Below, one piece after another: positions 1-8,053 of a DNA stretch of 64,000 bases. How positions within the stretch are numbered: position 1 is the first letter of the stretch; each line of letters opens with the position of its first letter. A model generated the notes under the pieces. It was not told where the DNA came from. It ran no database searches and saw only the letters and a program-made list of their open reading frames with translations. The translations under genes and the position numbers were made by a program. The DNA is from Secundilactobacillus collinoides DSM 20515 = JCM 1123 (GTDB taxonomy: Bacteria > Bacillota > Bacilli > Lactobacillales > Lactobacillaceae). The DNA lies in the NCBI RefSeq assembly GCF_001435975.1, contig NZ_AYYR01000009.1, forward strand, positions 175,672-239,671, in the 5' to 3' direction.

Positions 1-49
1 GCCATAATAGAGTCATCAACTTAGGAATAGCTCATTAGGAGGCTTAAAT

Positions 50-429
50 ATGGAAAAGAAAAGTATTGTTAATTTGTTTATGGGAACCTTCAGCGGCGTT
101 TTGTTTGCAATCGGAATGTGATGAGTATGGTGCCATTGTTTCATTTGCAGCTTGCCGGTATTGTAATAGGTTCGATTGGGTTATTGATTGGTTTAGTGCA
201 GCTGATTGTGCATCGATGGATTGCCAATGGTGGTCGTTTCAAACTTACATTCAAATCGGTATTAGTTGGGCTATTCAGTGTTATCGCGTTAATTGTTTTT
301 GGCGCTGGAATGGTCATGACAATGATCTGGGGGACATTCCTGCTGGGTGTTGGGGTTGGAATCCTTGGTATGGTTATGTTACTGAGCTTGATTCCCATGT
401 TCAAGAATAGCAACCGGTCAAAGGCTTAA
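50..429 (+). pseudogene. Small membrane protein, frameshifted near residue 23
   Basis: An ATG at 50 behind AGGAGG (37-42) opens a hydrophobic reading frame (MEKKSIVNLFMGTF...) that stops at TGA 119-121 after 23 codons. A second frame, starting GTG at 118 and overlapping the stop by 4 bases, continues with about 100 mostly hydrophobic residues ending FKNSNRSKA. Adding one C after ATGTG would restore a single 126-residue protein reading ...AIGMCMSMVP. Its two halves resemble each other (GTFSGVLFAIGM.MSM and GLFSVIALIVFGAGMVMTM), which suggests an internal duplication with about four membrane segments. This fits my memory of a small Firmicutes membrane protein family with a GMCM motif, unchecked. 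The alternative is translational coupling of two real small ORFs. Function unknown. Confidence 0.6.
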
Positions 430-445
430 ACGGAGGTAGATCAAA

Positions 446-556
446 ATGAAAAATAACATCGTGAAACGCAATAGTAAAAACATTTTTAAAGGTTTATTGG
501 TTCTTGGAAGTGTTGTCCTAATTGCACTCTTTCCGGCAATCAAGTTATTTCATTAG
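446..556 (+). CDS. 36-residue single-span membrane peptide
   Basis: This short ORF has a strong ribosome binding site (GGAGG, 432-436) ten bases before its ATG. It has a basic N-terminus (KNNIVKRNSKN) and a hydrophobic segment of about 17 residues (GLLVLGSVVLIALFP), ending IKLFH. It lies 16 bp after the preceding membrane gene and 22 bp before the next ORF, which also has a good ribosome binding site, so the three probably form one transcript. The layout fits a small membrane-embedded peptide with the N-terminus inside. I do not recognise its function. Confidence 0.5.
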   Translation: MKNNIVKRNSKNIFKGLLVLGSVVLIALFPAIKLFH

Positions 557-578
557 ACTCAGTAAAGGAGAGCATACA

Positions 579-851
579 ATGACAAAAAAACACTATCGAT
601 TAAAAACACAGAGGGCTGATGGCACACCAACATTCAATGTGAAAATTGGCCGTCACCTTAAGCAAACAAACGACAAAATTGCTAAGGACATGTTTGCTGT
701 TAACGATAAAATTAAAAATGGTGTTATGAGCACGTATATAAAAATAGAGAACGCCTTTGTGGATAGGTTTCTCGAAGAAGTGCCTGATGAGAAGATCAGC
801 CATGCAGACTTTGCAGGTGCACAGCCCACTACGGTTGAACACGGGAAATAA
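579..851 (+). CDS. 90-residue hypothetical soluble protein
   Basis: I chose the ATG at 579 because AAAGGAG (564-570) sits at the right distance. A longer in-frame start at 522 would run into the preceding peptide gene. The protein is polar and probably helical, with a basic N-terminus (TKKHYRLKTQ) and a central stretch with repeated features (NDKIAKDMFAVNDKIKNGV), and no cysteines. It is the last gene of a three-gene run with two small membrane proteins. I do not recognise the family. Its helical amphipathic character could fit a partner of the membrane proteins, but that is speculation. Confidence 0.55.
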   Translation: MTKKHYRLKTQRADGTPTFNVKIGRHLKQTNDKIAKDMFAVNDKIKNGVMSTYIKIENAFVDRFLEEVPDEKISHADFAGAQPTTVEHGK

Positions 852-990
852 CGCGATGGTACGCGTTTGAAATTGTGAGTGTCGTGCGACCCATAAAAAT
901 AAATCTGTGCGCGATTGACATTAAATGGTCATACCTGCATTTTGATTGCTGATTAACCATTAAAAAGAAGCGGCGTACAAGGTGGTATAA

Positions 991-1063
991 CCCCAGAATA
1001 GAAGGCGCTCTAGTTAGAAATCTTGAACAGATTTTTAGCAGGGGAGCACCTAATATTCTGGGG
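991..1063. repeat. Long imperfect inverted repeat
   Basis: The arm CCCCAGAATA (991-1000) is exactly complementary to TATTCTGGGG (1054-1063). The complementarity extends imperfectly inward (GCGCTC against GAGCACC). The loop is about 40 bases with no T-run after it, so this is not an obvious terminator. It lies in the 370-bp gene-free stretch 852-1221, in which I see nothing else, just before a truncated dehydrogenase gene. It could be a small mobile-element scar or an RNA structure. Confidence 0.4.
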
Positions 1064-1221
1064 TTGCTGTTTGGCGCACGTTTAAAATAGTTTGCTAAAT
1101 ACACTAAAATGCTAATTTTTAATTCAAAATAATTTTTGGCAGAGTCATGAATTTAAAAAAAGATCGTGGTACTAAGCACATGTATGTCGCCTTTTGATGG
1201 TCTAGTGAAGGAGGAGAGTAA

Positions 1222-1503
1222 GTGGAAAATTTGAAGCGGGAGTTGGCCGTGGTTATTGGTATTAGTTCGCAAATGGGCACAAACGTTGCGATACGATACG
1301 CGGCTGCAGGAGCAATGCTTGTTATCGCAGATGCCAGCGAGAAAAATTTAGCTGCTGTTGAGAAAAAAATAAAAGAAGGCGGTGGTGATGTCATTAGTAT
1401 TATTGCCGATACTTCAAGTGAATCAGGCGTTAAAAAAGTTATTCAGATAACTAAGAAAAGATATGGAAAACCCAATTTTGTTGTTATCATGCCTTCGGGT
1501 TGA
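1222..1503 (+). pseudogene. Truncated short-chain dehydrogenase/reductase
   Basis: A GTG start follows GAAGGAGGAGA (1207-1217). The 93 residues match only the N-terminal Rossmann half of an SDR: a degenerate dinucleotide motif (VVIGISSQMGTN in place of TGxxxGxG), then AAAGAMLVIADASEKNL and a helix, and a stop at the point where NNAG would be expected (FVVIMPSG). The catalytic YxxxK half is missing, since the complete family is about 250 residues. The next gene begins converging only 7 bp later, so nothing of the missing half remains. Most likely a non-functional remnant, despite its intact ribosome binding site. Confidence 0.6.
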
Positions 1504-1509
1504 TTTTTT

Positions 1510-2205
1510 TCAGTGAGTGACTTTAACGGCTCGACGTTCGTATTTGAAAGTAATCCACAGTCCGCCGATAGCAATCAACCCACCAATAACGAGTCCGAAT
1601 AATCCAGTTGAGAAATTTGCAACGGGTGAGTGTTCCATCGACAAAATGGCAAACTGAGTTAATACAATAGCGACGGCTGCGTTGGCCACATTGAAGGCTT
1701 TGATCAACTGAATTAACGGATTATGCAACTTTCGGGCACGAACTAAACTTGTTGCCGATGTACCCGTTTTGATAAAGCCCATAAAGGCTATCATATAAGT
1801 CAGATTGTTACTGAAACGTTCTTGATAGCCATGAAACAACATCAGTCCACTGAATCCGGCAAAGCTCAACCCAACAAGGGATAACAGTAAACCGCCAATC
1901 ACAATTTCATGATAGACGCCGAGCCTTTTTTCTGATGTTGTTGTTTTGCCAACGCGAATGAGTGTATAGCGATAGTAAAGCCAAGTTTTGGAAAAGACCA
2001 GAACGAGATAATAAATACCAAACCCTACCATCCAAAGCGACATGTACAGGCCACCGATAATCAGTTTGGATAATGCCATTAAAAAACTGAATGGTGTGGA
2101 TGAAGCACTGAATACCAAAGCACGGTCATTTTTATTTGCCACAAAACGATGCAGTGGCGAAAAGAGTGGACGTGAGATTAACCAATGTTTCATTGGCACA
2201 ACCAA
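1510..2205 (-). CDS. Multi-pass membrane protein of unknown function
   Basis: The product has about 231 residues with roughly six hydrophobic segments (for example LIIGGLYMSLWMVGFGIYYLVLVF and VIGGLLLSLVGLSFAGFSGLMLF), then a basic C-terminus. The start is uncertain. The frame opens with TTG at 2205 or ATG at 2193, and neither has a ribosome binding site. An excellent one (AAAGGAG, 2243-2249) instead precedes an ATG at 2234 in another frame (MTKPVTCTLNW...), whose TGA overlaps the ATG at 2193. A single extra A in the AAA run near 2206 would join the frames into one protein starting MTKPVTCTLKLVVPMKHW. So this is either a frameshifted gene or a leader-coupled one. Function unknown. Confidence 0.55.
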   Translation of the reverse strand: MVVPMKHWLISRPLFSPLHRFVANKNDRALVFSASSTPFSFLMALSKLIIGGLYMSLWMVGFGIYYLVLVFSKTWLYYRYTLIRVGKTTTSEKRLGVYHEIVIGGLLLSLVGLSFAGFSGLMLFHGYQERFSNNLTYMIAFMGFIKTGTSATSLVRARKLHNPLIQLIKAFNVANAAVAIVLTQFAILSMEHSPVANFSTGLFGLVIGGLIAIGGLWITFKYERRAVKVTH

Positions 2206-2234
2206 TTTAAAGTGCAGGTAACGGGTTTAGTCAT

Positions 2235-2735
2235 AGTAAAGACTCCTTTATTTTTGAGACTGAGGTCATTATATGTGTCGATTGTTAATGAAATGTTTAT
2301 GGTTTGTTGCTGTTTGGTTAATGCCGAGAGTGGCGTAAGTTGTTTGGTGAGTGACTTTCAAGCGACTTTTAGCAGAAAATTTCAATTGATGTTTATAGCA
2401 ATAATACGAGGTGTAAAAAAGGTGGCTGGTGAAAACTTTATCAATTTGATGACAAGTACTGGCAGAATAGATGCTTACAAATAATCAGTGATATACTGTC
2501 TATGAATGCGTTTGAAGTATTCACTGCTGTACCTATCACACGTTTTTCTTTAGCTGTGAGGTCACTTTGCATTACTATGTTATCTATGATGAGTTAAGAA
2601 GATAAATGCGACAACTATCTCTTTTTAGACCGCCGAGTGGACAACGAGTGTCTCAATGCATCGGTGCACTGCATAACGGATGCTAAGTCTTACCCGCTTT
2701 GAATCGCTTTTTTTATACTGAAAGGAACTACACAC
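2235..2735. other. Gene-free divergent region
   Basis: About 500 bp lie between the leftward membrane gene and the rightward oxidoreductase. The translated frames here look non-coding. The region must carry both divergent promoters. I could not single out convincing -35/-10 pairs, apart from a TATACT just before the oxidoreductase ribosome binding site. A weak palindromic patch (AATGCAT..GGATGC) lies near 2655-2682. Confidence 0.4.
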
Positions 2736-3882
2736 ATGACTACAGATCTTTCAAAATTAACCACACCATTCACCTTTAAACACGGCGCCACAATTAAAGC
2801 GCCCATCGCCATGTCGCCCATGGTACCCAAATCTGCTGAAGCGGACGGCACAATTGGTGCTGATGCGCTAGCATTCTACGGTGCCCGTTCCAACGCTGCT
2901 GGGTTACTGATCACCGGCGCTGCTAACGTCAATGAGGCTGGTGACGGTTTCGACCGCGGCGTTGCAATTTCTGATGATAAGTATTTGCCCGGTTTGACCA
3001 AACTGGCTGCCACCATGAAACAGGACGGCAACAAGGCACTCGTTCAGCTCTACCATGGCGGGCGTGAGGCCTATGAAGCGCAGAAACATTTAGGGCATAC
3101 TGTTGCGCCAAGTGCCATTAAATTCCCGTTCTTGCCATACACACCGGAAGCGATGACAGAAGCTGAAATCGAGCAAACGATTCAGGACTTCGCGGCAGCT
3201 GCACACCGGGCAATCGTTGCCGGGTTCGATGGCGTCGAGATTCACGGCGCCAACCACTACCTGTTGCAACAATTCTTCTCAAGCTACTCCAACCACCGAA
3301 CTGACAAGTGGGGCGGCAGTCTGGAGAAACGGATGGCCTTTCCACTCGCTGTCGTGAAGGCAGTCAAAGACGTGGTTGCTAAGGAAGCTCCCGATGATTT
3401 CATTGTGGGCTACCGAATCTCGCCGGACGAAATTCACGGCGATACTGTCGGGTATACTGTTGATGACGCGCTTAAGTTGATCGATAAGGTGGCCGATTTT
3501 GACCTGGACTACATTCATACTTCAATTTTCACGGGTTATGGCACCGTTCCAGAAGGCCACAACAAATCATACGGCGAATTGGTAAAAGACACCGTTGCCG
3601 GGCGGGCTGCCACGATTATAGTGTCCAGCGTGTTCACGCCAGCGGATGCCATCGATGCACTCAATTATGGTGACATTGTTGCCATTGCGCGCGAAGCCTT
3701 GATGGAACTTTTTGGCCAAGCTCCAAGCTGGCAAGGCGGCTGACATCGTGACTGAAATCACTCCAGACCGGGTTGCCGATTTGAAATTTACGCCAGAATT
3801 AGCGGACTGGTTCCTGATGGATAATAGTCCAATGTTGCCGTTACCGGGGCAGGAGAATTTGGAACCGCTGTTGAAAAAATAA
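2736..3882 (+). pseudogene. NADH:flavin oxidoreductase (Old Yellow Enzyme family), C-terminal frameshift
   Basis: OYE-family FMN enzymes use NAD(P)H to reduce activated C=C bonds. An intact frame runs 2736-3743 (335 residues) with family signatures: APIAMSPMV at the N-terminus, VQLYHGGRE, and GVEIHGANHYLLQQFFSSYSNHRTDKWGGS at about 170-200. It then breaks at a run of five T near 3706-3710 and ends in an unrelated tail (FGQAPSWQGG). Removing one T restores a frame reading LLAKLQAGKAADIVTEITP... to TAA at 3882. That is a 381-residue protein, normal for the family. The lost tail normally follows the last barrel strand, so activity may be impaired. The break is at a homopolymer, so a sequencing error is a real alternative. 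The ribosome binding site is AAAGGAAC before the ATG. Confidence 0.7.
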
Positions 3883-3959
3883 TTCAGTGCTGGGATATTA
3901 GGCACTTTGGGTTAAAATTTGGCATTTTAGTCTGGGAGTGAAATCACTTTTTTGAATCA

Positions 3960-4230
3960 GATATGAGATAAACGCTCTTTCTAGGCACCCGAGCGGCAAT
4001 GAATTTCACAAGGCAAGAGGCTCCTGCAGAAGCGATTCTGAGCTGAAAAGCTAAGTTCTTACTTTTCGAGAATATTTGATTAAGTGGTAGTGGTGATGTG
4101 CTTTTAGGTCTCATTGCCGAAACGAGTTCTGTAAGGCAGGGGCTCCTGCAGAAGCGACGCTGACCCAAAAAGTCAGGTTCGGACTTTTCGGGTCAGCGTC
4201 ACTTCTGCTCCGCCCCTTGGCGCCTTGCGC
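3960..4230. repeat. Two copies of a long intergenic hairpin repeat
   Basis: The sequence GGCTCCTGCAGAAGCG occurs twice, each time leading into a hairpin. The second copy is strong: a 19-base arm (4156-4174) pairs with 4182-4200 with one wobble around loop AGGTTCG. It is extended by AGAAG/CTTCT and GGGGC (4139-4143)/GCCCC (4212-4216). The first copy (about 3985-4070) is degenerate, with only ATTCT..AAAAG/CTTTT..AGAAT pairing. Related elements are at 8.0-8.5 and 30.0 kb. A TGCC/GGCA hairpin remnant with the flank TCTGGGAGTGAAATC lies at 3890-3950. The rest of this 377-bp gap shows nothing else. Confidence 0.6.
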
Positions 4231-4259
4231 CACTCTATGTCAATTGGAGGGATCTACCC

Positions 4260-4730
4260 ATGGACGGTTATTTAAAAGAAATACGTGATTTGGTTGGGCA
4301 TCGCCCAATGATCTTCAATTCCGCTTCAGGGGCGCTCTTAAACGACCAGGGTCAAGTATTGCTGCAAGAACGGACCGATACTGGAAATTGGGGGTTTCCT
4401 GGCGGTTATATGGAATTTGGCGAGTCGTACGCGGACACTGTCGTTCGGGAATTTAAGGAGGATGCCGGGGTGGTGGTCGCCCCGGTTAAACTGCTGAAAT
4501 TGTCGGATTCACTGACGTACAGTTATCCCAATGGTGACGCGGTGCAGCCCATCAATTGTTTTTATTTGGTGCGCCATAGTTCCGGTCGGTTATTAACCGC
4601 CAAAACCAATGAAACCACTGCTCTGCGTTACGTTGATATGGATCAGCCACCGACATTTTTTAACGCACAACACGCTGAAATGTTTGCGGTGCTGAAAACT
4701 TATCTTGCGAAAAATGACAACGTCGGTTAA
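4260..4730 (+). CDS. NUDIX hydrolase
   Basis: 156 residues, normal for a stand-alone NUDIX protein, which hydrolyses a nucleoside-diphosphate-linked compound using Mg2+. The Nudix box is clear at about residues 48-70: GGYMEFGESYADTVVREF followed by KEDAGV. It keeps the G, the first E, and the RE..E core, with D in place of the last acidic glutamate. The segment before it (GALLNDQGQVLLQERTDTGNWGFPGG) is typical, and the short N-terminal extension (IRDLVGHRPMIFNSASG) resembles ADP-ribose or nucleotide-sugar type members. ATG 4260 follows GGAGGGAT. The gene stands alone between a hairpin repeat and the bidirectional terminator shared with alsD. The substrate cannot be predicted. Confidence 0.85.
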   Translation: MDGYLKEIRDLVGHRPMIFNSASGALLNDQGQVLLQERTDTGNWGFPGGYMEFGESYADTVVREFKEDAGVVVAPVKLLKLSDSLTYSYPNGDAVQPINCFYLVRHSSGRLLTAKTNETTALRYVDMDQPPTFFNAQHAEMFAVLKTYLAKNDNVG

Positions 4731-4845
4731 TGAGGAACATGATGTATGCCAATTTAACAGTCAGGTCAACCTTCACAACTACGGTATAATCCTACTGCCT
4801 CAAACGGCATAAACGGTCATTACATTGACGTTTTTTAATCGAATA

Positions 4846-4898
4846 AAGGCGACCCGATCATTGATCCAAATAGGATTTTTGATTGGGCCGCCTTATTT
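4846..4898. terminator. Bidirectional terminator between NUDIX gene and alsD
   Basis: AAGGCGACCCGATCA (4846-4860) pairs with TGATTGGGCCGCCTT (4880-4894) with two wobbles. There are A/T-rich flanks on both sides. It lies between two converging genes. Confidence 0.75.
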
Positions 4899-4919
4899 GT
4901 GTTAAACGTGTCTGCCACT

Positions 4920-5633
4920 TTATTTTTCGGCTTTAGCAATGCTGCCGATAATGTCATCGTGGTCAAAGCTGTGTTTCATGAAAGTTGGATCAGTAGTCGG
5001 TAAATGCTGCTCAAGTGTGTTAAATTTTTGAATCGCCAGCTGTCCCTGGGCGACTGAGAAATCTAATACATGACCGCCGAAATCATGTGCGGCTGACAAA
5101 AAGTGAAAGTGAAAGCCACCAACTGAAATACCATCAAAAAGGGTTGGCGAATAGTAGCCCAACAGTGTTCCGGCAACATCCTTTTGGTGAAAGAGTTGCT
5201 GCTTATCCGCCGTTTGGGCGAGTGTCTGGTAGGGCGGGTCAGATTTTTTTACCGCCCGCGTGATCACCTGCGAAAATTTTCCAGTGATTTTGATTGAAAA
5301 AAACGTGTTTTCAGCACTGAAATCTTTTGGTACTTGACGGTCGACCCGTTGTTTGGATAAATTGGTCACCGTTTTCTTTGGCTGATAATCTGCCCAGTGT
5401 GCGTTGCCAAAAGGCAACAAAAAGTCATTACCCACAATATTGACTGCACCACTAGCCTGCACCAGGTATGCCACACCATCAAGAATGATAAGCTCGCCGT
5501 CTAATCCCTCACCGGTGCCAATGCCGGTGTCGCCATGTGCTAATAAGTCGCCCATGGTCATCGTCCCCCGCAGTAATCCTGGAACTAGTAATGCCAAAGT
5601 TCCGTGTTGATACAGTGTCAATGTGTTTTTCAT
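4920..5633 (-). CDS. alsD: Alpha-acetolactate decarboxylase
   Basis: Converts (S)-2-acetolactate to (R)-acetoin and CO2, the second step of the acetoin branch from pyruvate. It is cytosolic and zinc-dependent. The 237-residue length is normal. The family zinc site HxH-x10-H is present as H175, H177 and H188 in GGFHFHFLSAAHDFGGH. The N-terminal substrate segment GTGEGLDGELIILDG (about 39-53) is also intact. The gene starts 12 bp after the alsS stop, so the two are one operon. This order is the usual way lactic acid bacteria dispose of excess pyruvate without acid, and keep acetolactate from becoming diacetyl. It ends at the shared bidirectional terminator. Confidence 0.95.
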   Translation of the reverse strand: MKNTLTLYQHGTLALLVPGLLRGTMTMGDLLAHGDTGIGTGEGLDGELIILDGVAYLVQASGAVNIVGNDFLLPFGNAHWADYQPKKTVTNLSKQRVDRQVPKDFSAENTFFSIKITGKFSQVITRAVKKSDPPYQTLAQTADKQQLFHQKDVAGTLLGYYSPTLFDGISVGGFHFHFLSAAHDFGGHVLDFSVAQGQLAIQKFNTLEQHLPTTDPTFMKHSFDHDDIIGSIAKAEK

Positions 5634-5645
5634 AATAACGCCTCT

Positions 5646-7322
5646 TTAATCCAAAATATCTGGTAAAAGGTCTGATTTAAGTTTAATGTTGTCGCGGTAG
5701 TCTACCGGAATGTCGATAACCGTTGGCCCATTGGTAGCAAATGCTTCGTCCAAGGCTGCGGGCAACTGATCTTTATCAGTCACGCTCAGCCCCTTTGCGC
5801 CCATGCTCTCTGCGAGTTTAGCAAAATTGACCGGGCCAAGCGTTACGCCGGCATCTTTGCCATATTTTGCAACCTCTTGGAATCGGACCATGTCATAGTG
5901 GGCGTCATTAAAAACAATTGAAACAATTGGCAACTTCAAACGCACTGCGGTTTCTAACTCCTGGCTTGAATACATAAAACCGCCGTCACCAGCAACTGCC
6001 ACAACTGGTTTATCGGGTCTGACCAATGCTGCAGCGATTGCCCACGGCAGTGCGACGCCCAGCGTCTGCATGCCGTTGCTGAACAATAAGTGGCGCGGCT
6101 TGTAACTGCGGAAATATCTTGCCATCCAGATGTAGTGGCTGCCAACATCGACTGTCACCGTCGTATCTGTGGTCACTTTTTGTTGAAGTGCCTTGATAAT
6201 TTCCAACGGGTGAACCAGCCCTTCCTTTGCCTCAGTTGGTACTAGTCGTTGAGCATCAAAACGTTGTTTGAACTGACTAAGCCTCTGTTGAACTTCCGGA
6301 CTTAATGATAAATTTGCGGGTAGTGCAGCGTTTAGTGCTAATAGTGATTGGCTGATGTTTGCTTGAATAACAACCTGGGGCTGGTAGTCAGCACTGATCT
6401 CAGGCTGGATCTCATCCAAGTTAACAATTTCTGCCTGACTGTTGAGATGCCAGTTACGCGCTTCATATTCCACCGGGTCATAGCCGACTGCAAGTATCAA
6501 ATCACTTTCTTTTAACAGGGCATCACCGCTTTGATTTCGAAATAGACCGACACGACCAAAATAGGAAGCTTCAAGCGTTTTTGAAATGATGCCGGCACCC
6601 TGGAAAGTTTCCACGACGGGTATCGGGAATTTACCGATCAGTTGGTGAATGGCATCGGCAACAGCACCAGTTGATGCCCGCATACCTGCTAGGATCACGG
6701 GTAGTTTAGCCTGTTTTATTTTTTGCACCAGTAGTGAAATAGACTTCTCGGAGGCTACGCCAATCTGCGGCGATGAAAGGGTTGATAGAACGGGGCGGGT
6801 TGCCTCATCACTTAAAACATCTGCAGGCAGCGACATGAATGTGGCGCCGGCTTTTGGTGCCACGGCGGTTTGATAGGCGTTCATGAATGCCTCTGAAAGA
6901 TTATCTGCATGCTGAACTTCAACACTGCGTTTAACTGCGGTAGTCATTAATTCTTTGCTGGCAATGCTTTGGTGTGTTAAACGACCGAGATCATCACGCT
7001 GTACCTGACCGCCTAACGCAATCACCGGATCAGCCTCTGAGGTTGCGGTCATCAGGCCGGTCACCAGATTTGAGACACCTGGACCCGAAGTGACAGCAAC
7101 CACACCCGGTTTGCCCGTGATCCGGCCGATTCCTGCTGCCATGAAGGCCGCGTCCTGTTCGTTTCTGGTAATAATCAATTTCGGTGTATTCACGTCATCA
7201 TTGTATTTCAGTGTTTCAAAAAGGTGATCCACTTTAGCACCCGGAATACCGAATACATAGTGAATTTGTTGATTGATCATTGACTGAATCAAAGCTTGAG
7301 ACCCATTATTTGTGTTAACCAT
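5646..7322 (-). CDS. alsS: Catabolic acetolactate synthase
   Basis: ThDP-dependent condensation of two pyruvates to 2-acetolactate. The domains are in family order. The N-terminal ThDP Pyr domain has FGIPGAKVD and the catalytic glutamate region ITRNEQDAAFMAAG. The central domain follows, then the C-terminal PP domain with the GDG...N cofactor motif (GDGGFMYSSQELETAVRLKL...VFND). I place the start at ATG 7322 (MVNTNNGSQ), preceded by GAGAGGATGAGGG. The longer frame to 7370 runs back through the operator repeats and adds residues not typical of the family. It has no separate regulatory subunit nearby and is followed directly by alsD, which supports the catabolic FAD-independent type. Expression is probably set by the divergent MarR protein. 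Confidence 0.93.
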   Translation of the reverse strand: MVNTNNGSQALIQSMINQQIHYVFGIPGAKVDHLFETLKYNDDVNTPKLIITRNEQDAAFMAAGIGRITGKPGVVAVTSGPGVSNLVTGLMTATSEADPVIALGGQVQRDDLGRLTHQSIASKELMTTAVKRSVEVQHADNLSEAFMNAYQTAVAPKAGATFMSLPADVLSDEATRPVLSTLSSPQIGVASEKSISLLVQKIKQAKLPVILAGMRASTGAVADAIHQLIGKFPIPVVETFQGAGIISKTLEASYFGRVGLFRNQSGDALLKESDLILAVGYDPVEYEARNWHLNSQAEIVNLDEIQPEISADYQPQVVIQANISQSLLALNAALPANLSLSPEVQQRLSQFKQRFDAQRLVPTEAKEGLVHPLEIIKALQQKVTTDTTVTVDVGSHYIWMARYFRSYKPRHLLFSNGMQTLGVALPWAIAAALVRPDKPVVAVAGDGGFMYSSQELETAVRLKLPIVSIVFNDAHYDMVRFQEVAKYGKDAGVTLGPVNFAKLAESMGAKGLSVTDKDQLPAALDEAFATNGPTVIDIPVDYRDNIKLKSDLLPDILD

Positions 7323-7355
7323 TACCCTCATCCTCTCAAAAACAATTGAAATTGT

Positions 7356-7422
7356 AAGTTGCTTTAGCAAGTTGCTTTGTCAACATATCGATAATAACCA
7401 CCCTAAGTTGCTTTGTCAACTT
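7356..7422. promoter_or_regulatory. Three tandem palindromic operator copies between alsS and marR gene
   Basis: Three 18-bp units lie in the divergent promoter region: AAGTTGCTTTAGCAAGTT (7356-7373), AAGTTGCTTTGTCAACAT (7369-7386, overlapping the first by five bases) and AAGTTGCTTTGTCAACTT (7405-7422). The last is a perfect inverted repeat with arms AAGTTG/CAACTT. Size, symmetry and location fit binding by dimers of the adjacent MarR protein, controlling alsSD and its own gene. Confidence 0.7.
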
Positions 7423-7482
7423 CGAAACTTTATAATTATAGCGAAGATAATAGGTAATATATTTAGAAAGAAGGTTATTCGA

Positions 7483-7908
7483 ATGTCTGTAGATATGGGG
7501 AAATTGGCGCAAAATATCTCGATTTTGCACCGGCAGTATTATAAAGACACTAAACAAGATTTTAATCAGTACGGATTAAATCCAACCGCGGTTTGTATGC
7601 TGTTAATGATTCAAGAATATCCGGGATCGAACCAGCAGTTTTTGGTAGATAAATTAGTGATTGATAAGTCGCACGCAACACGGGAAATCAATAAGTTAAC
7701 AACCTTGGGGTATATTACTCGTACTTCTGGCGTAGGCCATTCAAGTGAACTTAATCTCACCGCAAAGGGAGAACAGCTCATTCCCACTATCCAAAAAATT
7801 CGCAGTGACTGGTGGACAGATCAGTTTGCCAAGACGGCTACCAAGCCAGAAGATCCATTGGCTTTGACGATTCAAACCGTTGTTACGGAAATTGTTGGCC
7901 CGGCTTGA
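7483..7908 (+). CDS. MarR-family transcriptional regulator
   Basis: I chose ATG 7483 (MSVDMGKLAQN) after AGAAAGAAGG. It gives 141 residues, the usual MarR size, whereas the upstream extension to 7312 crosses the operators and is not credible. The winged helix is visible: an HTH around QQFLVDKLVIDKSHATREINKLTTLGYI and a wing at RTSGVGHSSELNLTAKGEQLI. It is flanked by dimerisation helices (LHRQYYKDTKQDFNQYGL and the C-terminal helix). It is divergent from alsSD with operator palindromes between, so it is the likely local repressor. The inducer is unknown; pyruvate, acid or a phenolic would be guesses. Confidence 0.88.
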   Translation: MSVDMGKLAQNISILHRQYYKDTKQDFNQYGLNPTAVCMLLMIQEYPGSNQQFLVDKLVIDKSHATREINKLTTLGYITRTSGVGHSSELNLTAKGEQLIPTIQKIRSDWWTDQFAKTATKPEDPLALTIQTVVTEIVGPA

Positions 7909-7969
7909 TGGTGTGCCTGTGGTGTGTTTTGAGTTCCAGTTCTGCTACTTTTTAATTAGACAAAAATAA

Positions 7970-8053
7970 AAAACCTGACCATAGATTTTCCAATAATACG
8001 TTGCTCACCAAAGTTGGTGTTAATGAATTATTGGAGAATTGTGGCGGGTTTTT
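7970..8053 (+). terminator. Long hairpin terminator after marR gene
   Basis: AAACCTGACC pairs loosely with GGCGGGTTT. Inside, TTCCAATAAT (7988-7997) pairs with ATTATTGGAG (8027-8036), and CACC with GGTG. The hairpin is followed by TTTTT, and that T-run also begins the first hairpin repeat. Confidence 0.6.

Noticed and set aside
2185-2484. 99-codon rightward ORF in the divergent gap
   Set aside because: It overlaps the start of the leftward membrane gene, has no ribosome binding site, and does not look like protein.
4740-4845. TATAAT at 4785-4790 as promoter of a small RNA ending at the 4846 terminator
   Set aside because: No acceptable -35 at 16-18 bp; chance -10-like sequence is likely.
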